Position numbers and translations under genes: made by a program. This document shows, in pieces, positions 24,643-32,838 of a stretch of DNA of 64,000 nucleotides (within the stretch, counting starts at the first letter, position 1; the number at the start of each line of letters is the position of its first letter). The DNA is from Paenibacillus radicis (ex Gao et al. 2016) (lineage in GTDB: Bacteria > Bacillota > Bacilli > Paenibacillales > Paenibacillaceae), in contig NZ_BMHY01000001.1 of NCBI RefSeq assembly GCF_014641555.1, forward strand, positions 1 through 64,000. Reading direction: 5' to 3'. The notes beneath the pieces are model-generated. The model ran no database searches and had not been told where the DNA came from. It saw only the letters and a list, made by a program, of their open reading frames with translations.

Positions 24643-25012
24643 TCCATCCTTCCGATAATTCAGTTCATTATAGTATTATTTCCTATAGGGATTGCTTATC
24701 GGGAGCTATTATAACATTTTTTGCACGGTTCAAACCATCCGAAATTAAATAAATTTAACAAATCACTGAACGGTATGCAGGAAAATGCAAATCGCTCCGT
24801 ACAGGCTTGCGAAGTCGTTTGGCGCTGTTGTATGATGACGGCAGATGCTTTTATTTCCTCACTTTTAGTTGATTTTTAGAAATCGAAACGGACAGGGTTC
24901 AAGCTAAGGCCAGCAGGCTTTTAGACAGCTGATGATTGACGTAATATCATCAATAACTGCAAGCCTTATATCCCTGCAATAAATCGTACAAGCATAGGAG
25001 GACTGCCCATAA
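24643..25012. promoter_or_regulatory. Divergent promoter region of the aminotransferase and AraC genes
   Basis: This gene-free region of 370 bases is AT-rich. On the minus strand an extended -10 (TGTTATAAT, hexamer at 24708-24713) can drive the aminotransferase. On the plus strand TTGCGA (24807-24812) and TATGAT (24831-24836), 18 bases apart, can drive the AraC gene, leaving an untranslated leader of about 170 bases. I see nothing else in it. Confidence 0.45.
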
Positions 25013-25804
25013 ATGCTGCATATCACTCCGGAATCGCTTATTTTGCTGCCCCCGCTCGCCAAAATCGTATGTGAACCTGGCTGGAGATGGGCTCCGCGAG
25101 AAAAGCCAATGCCCAATTTCGATTTATTTTACGTGTGGAGCGGAGAAGGGGAAGTGGAAGTAAACGGGACGATATATCCGGTCGGCAAAGGAAGCTGTTT
25201 TCTGTTCCGCCCCGGCGACTTCACCAGCGCAACCCATAATCCGCAAAAACCGCTCGTATTAACCTATATTCACTTTGATACAAAGGATCCTGTGGAGCGG
25301 GTGCCGGGACGTTACCGGCAGTTTGTCGACACCGTCGAGTTTGAGCATATGCTTTCCCGTTACGTACGACTTTTCCTTGTGAAGACCTATGCTGCCGAAG
25401 AAGAAGCCCAGCTTGTGCTTAAGCAGCTTATCATTCATCTCCTTCGTGAAGATCTGGATCTGCAGGTGCCGCTGGAGAAGAAGGCGAGCAATCAGCTGAC
25501 GGAGGCAATTCATGAAATTGCCAACTATGTCCGCCAAAATCCAGGTGTTCCGCACAGGGTGGAGGATTTGGCCCATCGCGCCCAGCTGTCGCCACGCTAT
25601 TTTTCGATGAAATTTAAAGAAATGATTGGAACGCCGGTACAGTCGTATATGATTCAGACACGGATCGAGCGTGCTCAGCACTTGCTGATGTATGAAGGAA
25701 TGAATGTGACAGAGGTGGCCGACGCTCTCGGCTATCGGGATATCTTTTTCTTCAGCCGGCAGTTCAAGCAGTATACGGGAAGAAGCCCTTCGGAAATTCG
25801 TTAG
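25013..25804 (+). CDS. AraC-family transcriptional regulator with cupin sensor domain
   Basis: Product of 263 residues. Residues 1-110 form a cupin-like sensor domain (FYVWSGEGEVEVNGTIYPVGKGSCFLFRPGDFT). Residues 165-263 hold two helix-turn-helix motifs of the AraC type (HRVEDLAHRAQLSPRYFSMKFKEMIG and MNVTEVADALGYRDIFFFSRQFKQYTGRSPSEIR). Such proteins usually control sugar-utilisation genes, but no obvious target lies next to it. AGGAGG stands 12 bases upstream of the ATG. A bidirectional terminator follows. Confidence 0.88.
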   Translation: MLHITPESLILLPPLAKIVCEPGWRWAPREKPMPNFDLFYVWSGEGEVEVNGTIYPVGKGSCFLFRPGDFTSATHNPQKPLVLTYIHFDTKDPVERVPGRYRQFVDTVEFEHMLSRYVRLFLVKTYAAEEEAQLVLKQLIIHLLREDLDLQVPLEKKASNQLTEAIHEIANYVRQNPGVPHRVEDLAHRAQLSPRYFSMKFKEMIGTPVQSYMIQTRIERAQHLLMYEGMNVTEVADALGYRDIFFFSRQFKQYTGRSPSEIR

Positions 25805-25835
25805 TCGATACGGTGCATGACTTATTATTGTAAAA

Positions 25836-25896
25836 AAGAACCTCCTTGCCAATCCTCGCTTACTGAAGCGGACCTGGCCGGAGGTTCTTGCTTTTT
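25836..25896. terminator. Bidirectional terminator between convergent genes
   Basis: AAGAACCTCC (25836-25845) pairs with GGAGGTTCTT (25880-25889). An inner GCC/GGC pairing adds to the stem, and TTTTTA follows on the plus side and TTTTTTA on the minus side. Confidence 0.8.
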
Positions 25897-26521
25897 ATTC
25901 GCTGCTCCCGTTGTGATAGGGGCAATACTTCTGCATCAGCCCGATCGTCTCGCTGTCCAGCTCGCCGCCGCGTTCCCGAAGTCCTTCCACAATCGGCGCT
26001 TTTTCTTCCTCGTTCTTGTTCTGGGCGAATTTGAATTTGGCGGTAAGGTGTTCAACATCGATACGAACGACTGCAACCCCTTTAACATTGCCGCGATAAG
26101 CCGGATCATCCGCCAAAATCGGCTTATGGCCGCCTTCCGGTTGAAGCTTAACCATCAACGCTTGCAGGGCTGCTGCCTTTTCTGTTATATCTTCGACGAG
26201 TGATGCTCGTCCGGCGATAACGACCGATTTGAAAAAAGCGGTCGCGGGACAAGCCAGCTCCGGATCGGTGAAGTAGGAAGGAATAATGGCATATTCTTTG
26301 GCTACACAAAAAGTGACATAGGGCTGTGCTTTTAAATTAGCTATTTTTTCGCCAGCCCGGCTGCCGTGAAAATAAATGTTTCCGTTCGTGTACACATAGT
26401 TAAGCGGCGTAGCAGAGGGATAGCCGCTTTCGGCTACCGTGGCGAGAATGCCAAAGCTCATCTCACCCAGAAACTGATCAATCTCCTGCTGCTCGTCGAC
26501 AGCGAATTCTTTCCTGCGCAT
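25895..26521 (-). CDS. Pyridoxamine 5'-phosphate oxidase-like flavin-binding protein
   Basis: Product of 208 residues, AAAGGAGG upstream of the ATG. The split-barrel FMN fold is visible: FLGEMSFGILATVAESGYPS, PLNYVYTNGNIYFHGSRAGEKI and a C-terminal VAVVRIDVEHLTAKFKFAQN. The YFHGS..G.K pattern places it with NimA/COG3467 flavin-nucleotide-binding proteins rather than with true PNP oxidase. It diverges from a MocR-type regulator at 26653, a common arrangement in which the regulator controls the divergent gene. An oxidoreductase role in B6 or nitro compounds is possible but unproved. Confidence 0.82.
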   Translation of the reverse strand: MRRKEFAVDEQQEIDQFLGEMSFGILATVAESGYPSATPLNYVYTNGNIYFHGSRAGEKIANLKAQPYVTFCVAKEYAIIPSYFTDPELACPATAFFKSVVIAGRASLVEDITEKAAALQALMVKLQPEGGHKPILADDPAYRGNVKGVAVVRIDVEHLTAKFKFAQNKNEEEKAPIVEGLRERGGELDSETIGLMQKYCPYHNGSSE

Positions 26522-26564
26522 GCAGTTCTGCCTCCTTTGGCTATCTATAGGGAATAAAGCTATG

Positions 26565-26580
26565 TTAGACTGAAGTCTGA
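26565..26580. promoter_or_regulatory. Candidate operator between the divergent oxidase and MocR genes
   Basis: TTAGACT-GA-AGTCTGA is an imperfect palindrome (seven of eight pairs) in the 131-base divergent spacer, at a position suited to binding by the MocR regulator. The assignment is inference. Confidence 0.35.
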
Positions 26581-26652
26581 CAACTCAAAAGATCCAATTT
26601 CACTTGTTTTTAATAGACCAATTTATAGAGCGGGACAAGGGAGGCAAGCAGA

Positions 26653-28158
26653 ATGGAGCAGTTAATTACAGCCGCTTATGAAAAGCTTGCCGTTGCCGCA
26701 CGGGCTGGCACAAAAACGGAGGCTTTGTTTTTGGCGGTGCGGGATCTGATCATAACCGGTGCTCTGCACGGAAGCGAGCGTCTTCCTTCCAGCCGGCGGC
26801 TGGCAGAGCAGTTGGAGCTTTCGCGCGGCCTCGTGAACCAAGTGTATGAAATGCTTGTTGCCGAAGGCTTTGCCCGAACCGAAAGAGGCAGCGGTACTTT
26901 CGTCGCTTATGTACGGCCGTCCTTACAACATTCCGCTTCCCCGTCTAAGGCAGCAATTCCATTGTCTTCTTGGGCGAAGCGCCTCAGGTCTGAACAGCTA
27001 ACTACCGGTTCTGGGGAAAAGGCGCACAGCAGGGCGGAGATTGATTTTTCGAGCGGTCAATCGGATGTGTCACTATTTCCTTGGGATGACTGGCGTACGC
27101 TCATGTTCGAGCAGGTTCGCCGTCTCTTCGAGCAGGAACGCTATGAACCCTCAGAGCTAGAGGGCAGCCGTTCACTGCGTGAGGCCATTGCGCAAGAATT
27201 ACGACGGGAGAGGGGAATCGTCGCATCGGCAGGTGACATTGTTATTACTAGCGGCTCCATGTATGCAATCGCGCTGCTGTCGATGCTGCTGATTGAGCCC
27301 GGAAGCAAAGTCGTGGTGGAGAATCCTAGCTATGACGGGATACGCCGGGCTGTGGAAGCGGCGGGCGGCCGTCCTCTATACGCGGCTGTCGACGATTATG
27401 GTATTGTACCAGAGCCATGGGATGCCAGATTGTTGTTCGTTACACCAAGCCGTCAGTTCCCGACCGGAGTGGCCCTTGATCCTCAGCGCCGAAAACAGCT
27501 GCTCGAGTGGGCATCCGCTCATGAGGCCGTCATTATTGAAGACGATTATGACAGCGAGTTCCGCTGGGGCGGCCGCCCTTCCGAACCGCTCAAGGCGCTC
27601 GATTATGAAGGCCGGGTCGTATACGTCGGGACCTTCTCGAAGACGATGTTCCGGGAGCTGCGGCTGGGCTATGCCGTCGTGCCGGAATCGCTCAGAGAGC
27701 CGATGCGATTGGCCAAGCATTGGCTGGAGCCGCATTCTAGCGGCGTTGCGGAGCAGCGGGCTTTGGCTGCCTTTATGGCAAGCGGCCTATACTCCAGGCA
27801 TCTGCGGCGTCAACGGCGGTTGTATGGCAGACGGCTGCTGAAGTTTCGTGAGGAGGCTGATCGCCATTTAGGCGGGCTGTTCCGCTTCAAGCCTTCCGAC
27901 GCCGGGCTGCATCGTTATGCAGAATGGACCGGAGCTGCGGCTGACTTTGAACGGCTGCGGGCAGCATGTCTCCAAGCTAGTGTTAAATGGAGCAGCTGTG
28001 AGCCTTATTGGATTGCTGAAACCAAGAACGGGATTAAGGCGAGTGGTGGAAGGCTTGGCGCATTGTTCACCTTTGCCCATTTGGATGAAGCAGACATTGC
28101 GGAAGGCCTTCGACGAATCGGGGACTGCTGGCGGAAGCTGGCTGAAACCGGAGAGTAG
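26653..28158 (+). CDS. MocR-type GntR regulator with aminotransferase domain
   Basis: Product of 501 residues. Residues about 20-90 are a GntR winged helix (LFLAVRDLIITGALHGSERLP and SRRLAEQLELSRGLVNQVYEML), joined to a class I aminotransferase-like domain (about 130-495). The PLP lysine is Lys330 in GTFSKTMFRELRLGY; also present are FVTPSRQFPTGVALDPQRR and IIEDDYDSEFRW. MocR proteins sense PLP or related ligands and often control a divergent gene, here the flavin-binding oxidase. It is similar to PdxR, but pdxST is not in the window. Confidence 0.88.
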   Translation: MEQLITAAYEKLAVAARAGTKTEALFLAVRDLIITGALHGSERLPSSRRLAEQLELSRGLVNQVYEMLVAEGFARTERGSGTFVAYVRPSLQHSASPSKAAIPLSSWAKRLRSEQLTTGSGEKAHSRAEIDFSSGQSDVSLFPWDDWRTLMFEQVRRLFEQERYEPSELEGSRSLREAIAQELRRERGIVASAGDIVITSGSMYAIALLSMLLIEPGSKVVVENPSYDGIRRAVEAAGGRPLYAAVDDYGIVPEPWDARLLFVTPSRQFPTGVALDPQRRKQLLEWASAHEAVIIEDDYDSEFRWGGRPSEPLKALDYEGRVVYVGTFSKTMFRELRLGYAVVPESLREPMRLAKHWLEPHSSGVAEQRALAAFMASGLYSRHLRRQRRLYGRRLLKFREEADRHLGGLFRFKPSDAGLHRYAEWTGAAADFERLRAACLQASVKWSSCEPYWIAETKNGIKASGGRLGALFTFAHLDEADIAEGLRRIGDCWRKLAETGE

Positions 28159-28173
28159 ACCATAGCTGAAAAT

Positions 28174-28222
28174 AAAAGGACCGTCCATTCTCTTCGCGTT
28201 AGAGAGTGGACGGTCCTTGCTT
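28174..28222. terminator. Bidirectional terminator between convergent genes
   Basis: AAGGACCGTCC (28176-28186) with inner ATTCTCT pairs with AGAGAGTGGACGGTCCTT, giving a stem of about 17 pairs with one mismatch. The minus strand continues TTTTATTTT, which fits termination of the decarboxylase gene. Confidence 0.85.
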
Positions 28223-28229
28223 ATACTTA

Positions 28230-29021
28230 TTAGTCTTGAGGAATCAGTTTGCCCAGACGTTCGCCCATGCGAACCTTGAGACCGACTTGTAAATCGGCGC
28301 GGGGCTCGAAGGTGTCGTCCTCAAGCAGCAGCACGACAGTTGATCCGAACTCGAAATAGGCGAGTTCGCCGCCTCTTTCCGCCGTTGGCCGAATAGGTTC
28401 AACGTAACGAATGCTGCTTACGTTCATCGCTCCGACCTTCACGACAGCAGTTTCGCCGGCATTATGCTGAATGTAGGTGATTAGACGCTCGTTGCGGCTA
28501 AGTACCCTGCGCATGCGGGTGAGACCGAAATCGTTAACCGGATATACTTTGCCGAGCACATGCTCCCGCTCGACGATGTGTCCGCTTACCGGAGAATGAA
28601 TGCGGTGATAGTCAGTTGGGCTTAAGTAGAGCACGATGTAATAGCCATGTTTGTAATTTTCCATGCGGGGAGAGCGGTTCAGCAGCTCCTCAACCGTATA
28701 GTCCTGTCCTTTTACATTGACGATCGTTCCGCTTGTAATAGGACCAGATCCGGTAATGAGAGCATCAACCGGACTGATTAGCGCAGTCGTATCAGGCTCC
28801 AGTTCGCGGGCTCCAGGCTTCAGTCTGCGGGTGAAAAATTCATTTAACGTTTTGTATTCTTGAAGCGGCTTCTCGGCCTCTTCTACCTTTATGCCGTACA
28901 TGCTGGCGAATTTAGCGATAAATAATCGGCTTCCTCTGGATTGCGCGAACCTTCCGGTCACTTTGGAAATCCATTTGCGCGAGCTTAATTCCGTCATGGC
29001 ACGAAAAAATCGGTCTTTCAT
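28230..29021 (-). CDS. psd: Phosphatidylserine decarboxylase
   Basis: Product of 263 residues from the ATG at 29019-29021, the same length as B. subtilis Psd and aligning with its N-terminus (FFRAMTELSSRKWIS). Earlier in-frame starts exist but lack ribosome binding sites. The self-cleavage and pyruvoyl site is FGST (Gly226-Ser227), FGST being also the B. subtilis form of the LGST motif. Other landmarks are ISPVDALITGSGPI, YLSPTDYHRIHSPVSGHI, YPVNDFGL and VGAMNVSSI. It converts phosphatidylserine to phosphatidylethanolamine at the membrane. No pssA is adjacent. Confidence 0.92.
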   Translation of the reverse strand: MKDRFFRAMTELSSRKWISKVTGRFAQSRGSRLFIAKFASMYGIKVEEAEKPLQEYKTLNEFFTRRLKPGARELEPDTTALISPVDALITGSGPITSGTIVNVKGQDYTVEELLNRSPRMENYKHGYYIVLYLSPTDYHRIHSPVSGHIVEREHVLGKVYPVNDFGLTRMRRVLSRNERLITYIQHNAGETAVVKVGAMNVSSIRYVEPIRPTAERGGELAYFEFGSTVVLLLEDDTFEPRADLQVGLKVRMGERLGKLIPQD

Positions 29022-29204
29022 GACTCGTACCGCACGTCCTTTCATACTTCGTAGGTTGTTGCTTTTCTCGAACAGTGTGCCATAAGAAGCTGTACAAAGC
29101 AATAGAAACTAAAGCGCCTCGAGCCTCATTGGCCCATGGCAATCAAGAGCTGGAACGCGTATGCTAGTGCATCAAGGCTTATGGCAGGAGGTTTCCATAG
29201 ACAA

Positions 29205-30413
29205 ATGGCATCACCAAAGGTCGCATTCGTTACGCCGGGTTCCTTTCCCATTCCTTCCGGAAACAGCAGCTCTGTTGAGCGTGTCGTTGAAAAATTTGTT
29301 CCGCTTTTAAAACCGCATGCAGAGCCTCGAATCTATGGAAAGAGCATGCGCAAGCTGGCAAGAACCGGTTTTGTTAATGGCGTTTATTGCGAAAGATTCA
29401 ACGCGGTGAACAAGGCATCTTATATTGCGGCAGCCGGGCGGGCGATCGGACGGTTTGTCCCGTCTCATATTCAAGTAGAGAACCGTCCCTTATACGTATT
29501 GGCCTTAAGGAGGAGGTTTCCGGGCAAGCAGATTTGGCTAAGCCTTCATTCTTCTACTTTTATAGGAGGTAAATATTTGACTCGGTCCAAGCTGCGGCAA
29601 TGTCTGCGTGCAGCCGATAAAATTATCGTAAACAGCGAGTTTTTGCTGAGGACCGTCGCTTCACGAGTTCCGGAGGCAAGATCGAAGCTGAAGGTCGTTT
29701 ACCCCGGAGTCGAGCCTGAACGGTTTCCGTCCCGGTTTTCGGATGAGGGAATGTCCATGCGGTCTTCGATCCGGGATAAAAAAGGGTTAAGCGGCCGGAA
29801 AGTTGTTATATTCCTTGGCCGGTTAATTCCGCTCAAAGGGGTGCATCATTTGCTCCGCGTGGCCCCGAAGCTCGCTCAAATCGATCCCGAGCTGCTAATC
29901 GTCGTGGTAGGGAGCCCCTTTTACGGCTCGCATCGGACGACAGCGTACTCCCGCAGCCTGCATAAGCTAGCCCGCAAATGTCCACGCAACGTGCGCTTCG
30001 TTCCTTATGTGCCGTATACGGAAGTGCCGAATTGGTTCATTGCTTCCGATATTGCTGTCGTTCCCTCCGGCCAGCGGGAAGCGTTTGGCCTCGTCAATGT
30101 CGAAGCGATGGCCTGCGGTTTGCCGGTTGTTGCAACGAGTGCCGGAGGTATGAAAGAGATTATACGTGACGGGGAGACCGGGTTTCTCCTTGATCCGGGG
30201 CGGGTAGAAAGCGAGCTGGTCGATAAATTGAGACTGCTTCTTCTTGATAAGGAGCTCCGCGACCGGATGGGAGAGGAAAGCCGGAGGCGCGTGGAGCAGA
30301 TGTTTACCTGGCAGCATACGGCCGACCGCTGGCTGAAGCTGCTTCAAGAAGCTCAGCAGAAAGCAGTTGAAATAACGGATGCCGGGCTCGAATTAGAGAC
30401 GGAAAATTTCTGA
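29205..30413 (+). CDS. GT4 glycosyltransferase, CotSA-like
   Basis: Product of 402 residues when started at the ATG at 29205, which gives a natural GT4 N-terminus (KVAFVTPGSFPIPSGNSSSVE). AGGAGG lies 13 bases upstream. Starts at 29136 and 29181 would add residues without similarity. The C-terminal domain has the GT4 pattern VVIFLGRLIPLKGVHHLL, VVVGSPFYG, the EAFGLVNVEAMACGLPVVAT donor site and GGMKEIIRDGETGFL. The overall sequence resembles B. subtilis CotSA, a spore coat-associated glycosyltransferase. A role in spore surface polysaccharide is inferred from that similarity. Confidence 0.78.
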   Translation: MASPKVAFVTPGSFPIPSGNSSSVERVVEKFVPLLKPHAEPRIYGKSMRKLARTGFVNGVYCERFNAVNKASYIAAAGRAIGRFVPSHIQVENRPLYVLALRRRFPGKQIWLSLHSSTFIGGKYLTRSKLRQCLRAADKIIVNSEFLLRTVASRVPEARSKLKVVYPGVEPERFPSRFSDEGMSMRSSIRDKKGLSGRKVVIFLGRLIPLKGVHHLLRVAPKLAQIDPELLIVVVGSPFYGSHRTTAYSRSLHKLARKCPRNVRFVPYVPYTEVPNWFIASDIAVVPSGQREAFGLVNVEAMACGLPVVATSAGGMKEIIRDGETGFLLDPGRVESELVDKLRLLLLDKELRDRMGEESRRRVEQMFTWQHTADRWLKLLQEAQQKAVEITDAGLELETENF

Positions 30414-30436
30414 AAAAGCAGTTGGCTGATTCAATA

Positions 30437-30490
30437 AGAAGGCCGTTCGCCGAGCTTGCCTGAGCTTGACCCGGACGGCCTTCTACTAAT
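30437..30490 (+). terminator. Terminator-like hairpin after the glycosyltransferase
   Basis: AGAAGGCCGT (30437-30446) pairs exactly with ACGGCCTTCT (30475-30484), with a second inner repeat GAGCTTG/GAGCTTG in the loop. The T tract is weak. Confidence 0.55.
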
Positions 30491-30563
30491 TAGCACTTCG
30501 TATGGAAAAACAAAGCGGATAATTTGAATTGAATTTGGAATCAAACTTTGATATATTTGAAAA

Positions 30564-30578
30564 CGAGAATCGTTATCA
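30564..30578. promoter_or_regulatory. Fur box upstream of siderophore permeases
   Basis: CGAGAATCGTTATCA matches the TGATAATNATTATCA Fur consensus at 12 of 15 positions. It lies 41 bases before the first permease gene in AT-rich DNA, so iron-dependent repression of the two permease genes is expected. Confidence 0.75.
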
Positions 30579-30618
30579 AGTGAATTTATAAGTTACATAC
30601 AGAAAGGTAGTTGCATCA

Positions 30619-31662
30619 ATGGCACTCAATAATGGAACGGAAGCCAAGCCTTCCGTCAAGCTGCATGCCAGACCGGTCGTTGCGACGATCATCCTCATAG
30701 GCGGCACAGCAGCACTCCTGCTTTCCATGGCGCTGGCGATTTCGGTCGGAGCAGCCAACATCAGTCTGGAAACGGTGTGGGAAGCCGTATTTAAATTTAA
30801 TCCTGAGTTAACGAGTCATCAGATTATTCGTGAGCTTCGTATGCCTCGTGCAATAGCTTGTGCCGTTGTTGGAGCAGCCTTTGCCGTGTCTGGCGCGATT
30901 ATGCAGGGGATGACGCGAAATCCGCTTGCCGATCCCAGCTTGCTTGGTCTGAATGCGGGCGCAGGTTTTGTTTTGGCGATTTGCTTCGCTTTTTTCCCTA
31001 GCCTTTCGTATATGAGCATTATGTTCTTCTGTTTCGTAGGCGCGGCGCTTGGCGTCGCTATCGTATACGGAGTCACCTCTATGGCTAAAGGCGGCTTGAC
31101 GCCGGTCCGGCTGACGCTTGCAGGCGCTGCGGTCAGCGCATTGTTCGTCGCCCTTAGCTCAGGTATTCAAATTCATTATAAAGTGGGCCAAAACATGGCC
31201 TTCTGGTACCATGGCGGCGTTGCCGGCATCAACTGGCAGCAGATTTCCATCATCGCACCTTGGATCGGCGGAGGACTGATCGGCGCGATTATTATATCCC
31301 GTGCGATTTCTTTGCTAAGCTTGGGCGAGGATATTGCAGTCTCGCTGGGAACGAGAACCGGTTTAATTAAAATACTAGGTTTGGTCTTTACTCTGGTGCT
31401 CGCGGGTGCAGGTGTATCGGTCGCAGGTGCTGTAGGCTTTATCGGACTTATCATTCCGCATTTTGCCCGTTATCTGGTTGGCGTCAATTATCGCTGGATC
31501 ATTCCGTGCTCGGCGGTGCTTGGCGGTTTGCTAGTCGTGCTTGCCGATATCGTAGCGAGAACGATGAATCCGCCCTCTGAGTTTCCAATTGGCGCGTTGA
31601 TTGCTTTGATCGGTGTACCGTTCTTCCTCTATCTTGCAGTGAAACAGAGGGGAGAATTGTAA
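30619..31662 (+). CDS. FecCD-family iron-siderophore permease, first subunit
   Basis: Product of 347 residues with about nine membrane segments. FecCD/BtuC hallmarks are RELRMPRAIACAVVGAAFAVSGAIMQGMTRNPLADPSLLGLNAG, here at about 70-115 (read as RxPR ... GAxxAxSGxxxQxxxRNPLADPxLLG), and the late GFIGLIIPHFARYLVG. AGAAAGGTAG precedes the ATG. It is under a Fur box and overlaps the second permease by one base. Its sequence resembles B. subtilis YfiZ. It forms the import channel for ferric siderophores with the next protein; no binding lipoprotein or ATPase is nearby. Confidence 0.9.
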   Translation: MALNNGTEAKPSVKLHARPVVATIILIGGTAALLLSMALAISVGAANISLETVWEAVFKFNPELTSHQIIRELRMPRAIACAVVGAAFAVSGAIMQGMTRNPLADPSLLGLNAGAGFVLAICFAFFPSLSYMSIMFFCFVGAALGVAIVYGVTSMAKGGLTPVRLTLAGAAVSALFVALSSGIQIHYKVGQNMAFWYHGGVAGINWQQISIIAPWIGGGLIGAIIISRAISLLSLGEDIAVSLGTRTGLIKILGLVFTLVLAGAGVSVAGAVGFIGLIIPHFARYLVGVNYRWIIPCSAVLGGLLVVLADIVARTMNPPSEFPIGALIALIGVPFFLYLAVKQRGEL

Positions 31663-32684
31663 TGAATCCAACAAATATATCCGTAACGGAAAGCAGAAGA
31701 AGAACTCGTGCCATAATCGTCATGCTGATTTTAACGATATTGGTTATTACAGCTTTTATTATTAGTATGAATACCGGCCATATCCGGCTGTCGCCGCTTG
31801 ATGTGGTGAAAACGATGTTTGGCGGGGGAACTGACAAGCAGCATCTGATCCTGTTCGAATTCAGGCTGCCGCGAATCATTATTTCGGTCCTGATCGGTGC
31901 TGGTTTTGCCGTGTCAGGTGCTATTCTGCAAGGGCTTTTCCGAAATCCGCTTGCTGATCCTGGTCTCCTAGGTATTAATGCGGGTGCCGGTTTGATGGTA
32001 ACGCTGTACATTTCCTTCTTACGCGACAATTCGTCGGCCAATCTGTTCCTCCTGCCGTTATTGGCGCTTGGAGGGGCGGCAAGCGCAGCGGTTCTAATCT
32101 TTATGCTCGCTTATAAGCGTCACAAAGGGTTGCTGCCGACACGAATGATATTAATTGGGGTAGCGGTTCAAGCGGGTATTAATGCGGCGATGGTCGTTTT
32201 GACACTCGCACTAGATCCGGAAGACTACCAGTACGTATCGATCTGGCTGGCAGGCAGCATTGCTGGATCCAACTGGAAATATGTTATCGCCTTGCTTCCC
32301 TGGATCATTGCGCTTATTCCGTTCGCAATGATCAAATCCCGTTCGCTTAACATTCTTAATCTGGGCGACCAGATGGCGAAAGGCTTGGGTACGCCGATCA
32401 ATCGTGATCGGATTTGGCTGCTGGCAGCAGCGGTAGGCCTGGCTGGGTCTTGCGTTGCGATCGGCGGCGGCATTAGCTTTGTAGGTCTCGTCGGACCGCA
32501 TTTGGCCCGTCGACTGGTTGGCCCTCAGCATCAGCTGAACATCCCGACCGCAGCGCTGCTTGGAGCATTGCTTGTTCTTGTGGCGGACACGATTGCGAGA
32601 TCTTTCTCTTCGCTGCCGACAGGCATTATCGTGGCGATTATCGGAGCGCCATACTTCTTGTATTTGCTTTCCAAAACAAAATAA
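31662..32684 (+). CDS. FecCD-family iron-siderophore permease, second subunit
   Basis: Product of 340 residues, same fold as its neighbour: LPRIIISVLIGAGFAVSGAI, FRNPLADPGLLGINAGAG, and SFVGLVGPHLARRLVG near the end. It starts on the last base of the preceding stop codon (TAATG), a coupled arrangement. It resembles B. subtilis YfhA, partner of YfiZ, which uses the ATPase YusV encoded elsewhere. The same trans-supply of ATPase and binding protein is likely here. A strong terminator follows. Confidence 0.9.
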   Translation: MNPTNISVTESRRRTRAIIVMLILTILVITAFIISMNTGHIRLSPLDVVKTMFGGGTDKQHLILFEFRLPRIIISVLIGAGFAVSGAILQGLFRNPLADPGLLGINAGAGLMVTLYISFLRDNSSANLFLLPLLALGGAASAAVLIFMLAYKRHKGLLPTRMILIGVAVQAGINAAMVVLTLALDPEDYQYVSIWLAGSIAGSNWKYVIALLPWIIALIPFAMIKSRSLNILNLGDQMAKGLGTPINRDRIWLLAAAVGLAGSCVAIGGGISFVGLVGPHLARRLVGPQHQLNIPTAALLGALLVLVADTIARSFSSLPTGIIVAIIGAPYFLYLLSKTK

Positions 32685-32698
32685 AAAGGTCATACCCG

Positions 32699-32742
32699 AA
32701 TACCCGTTAACGCGGCGGTCCGCGTTAACGGGTATTTTTTGC
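32699..32742 (+). terminator. Strong rho-independent terminator after the permease genes
   Basis: AATACCCGTTAACGCGG (32699-32715) pairs perfectly with CCGCGTTAACGGGTATT (32720-32736), followed by TTTTG. Confidence 0.95.
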
Positions 32743-32776
32743 GCTGTTTTTTAAAGCAGGCCTTCCTGCTCCAGTA

Positions 32777-32804
32777 ACGAGCCTATGGGTAGATGCATAT
32801 ATTA
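32777..32804 (+). promoter_or_regulatory. Sigma-K-like promoter of the giant repeat gene
   Basis: AC (32777-32778), a 17-base spacer and CATATATTA (32796-32804) match the sigma-K pattern AC-N16/17-CATANNNTA. The start codon is 35 bases further on. The element upstream of gerE in this window has the same geometry. Such short motifs occur by chance, so the support is the position behind a terminator and the match in spacing. Confidence 0.5.
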
Positions 32805-32838
32805 CGTATGACATTTCAGGTGGAAGAAGGAGAGGACA

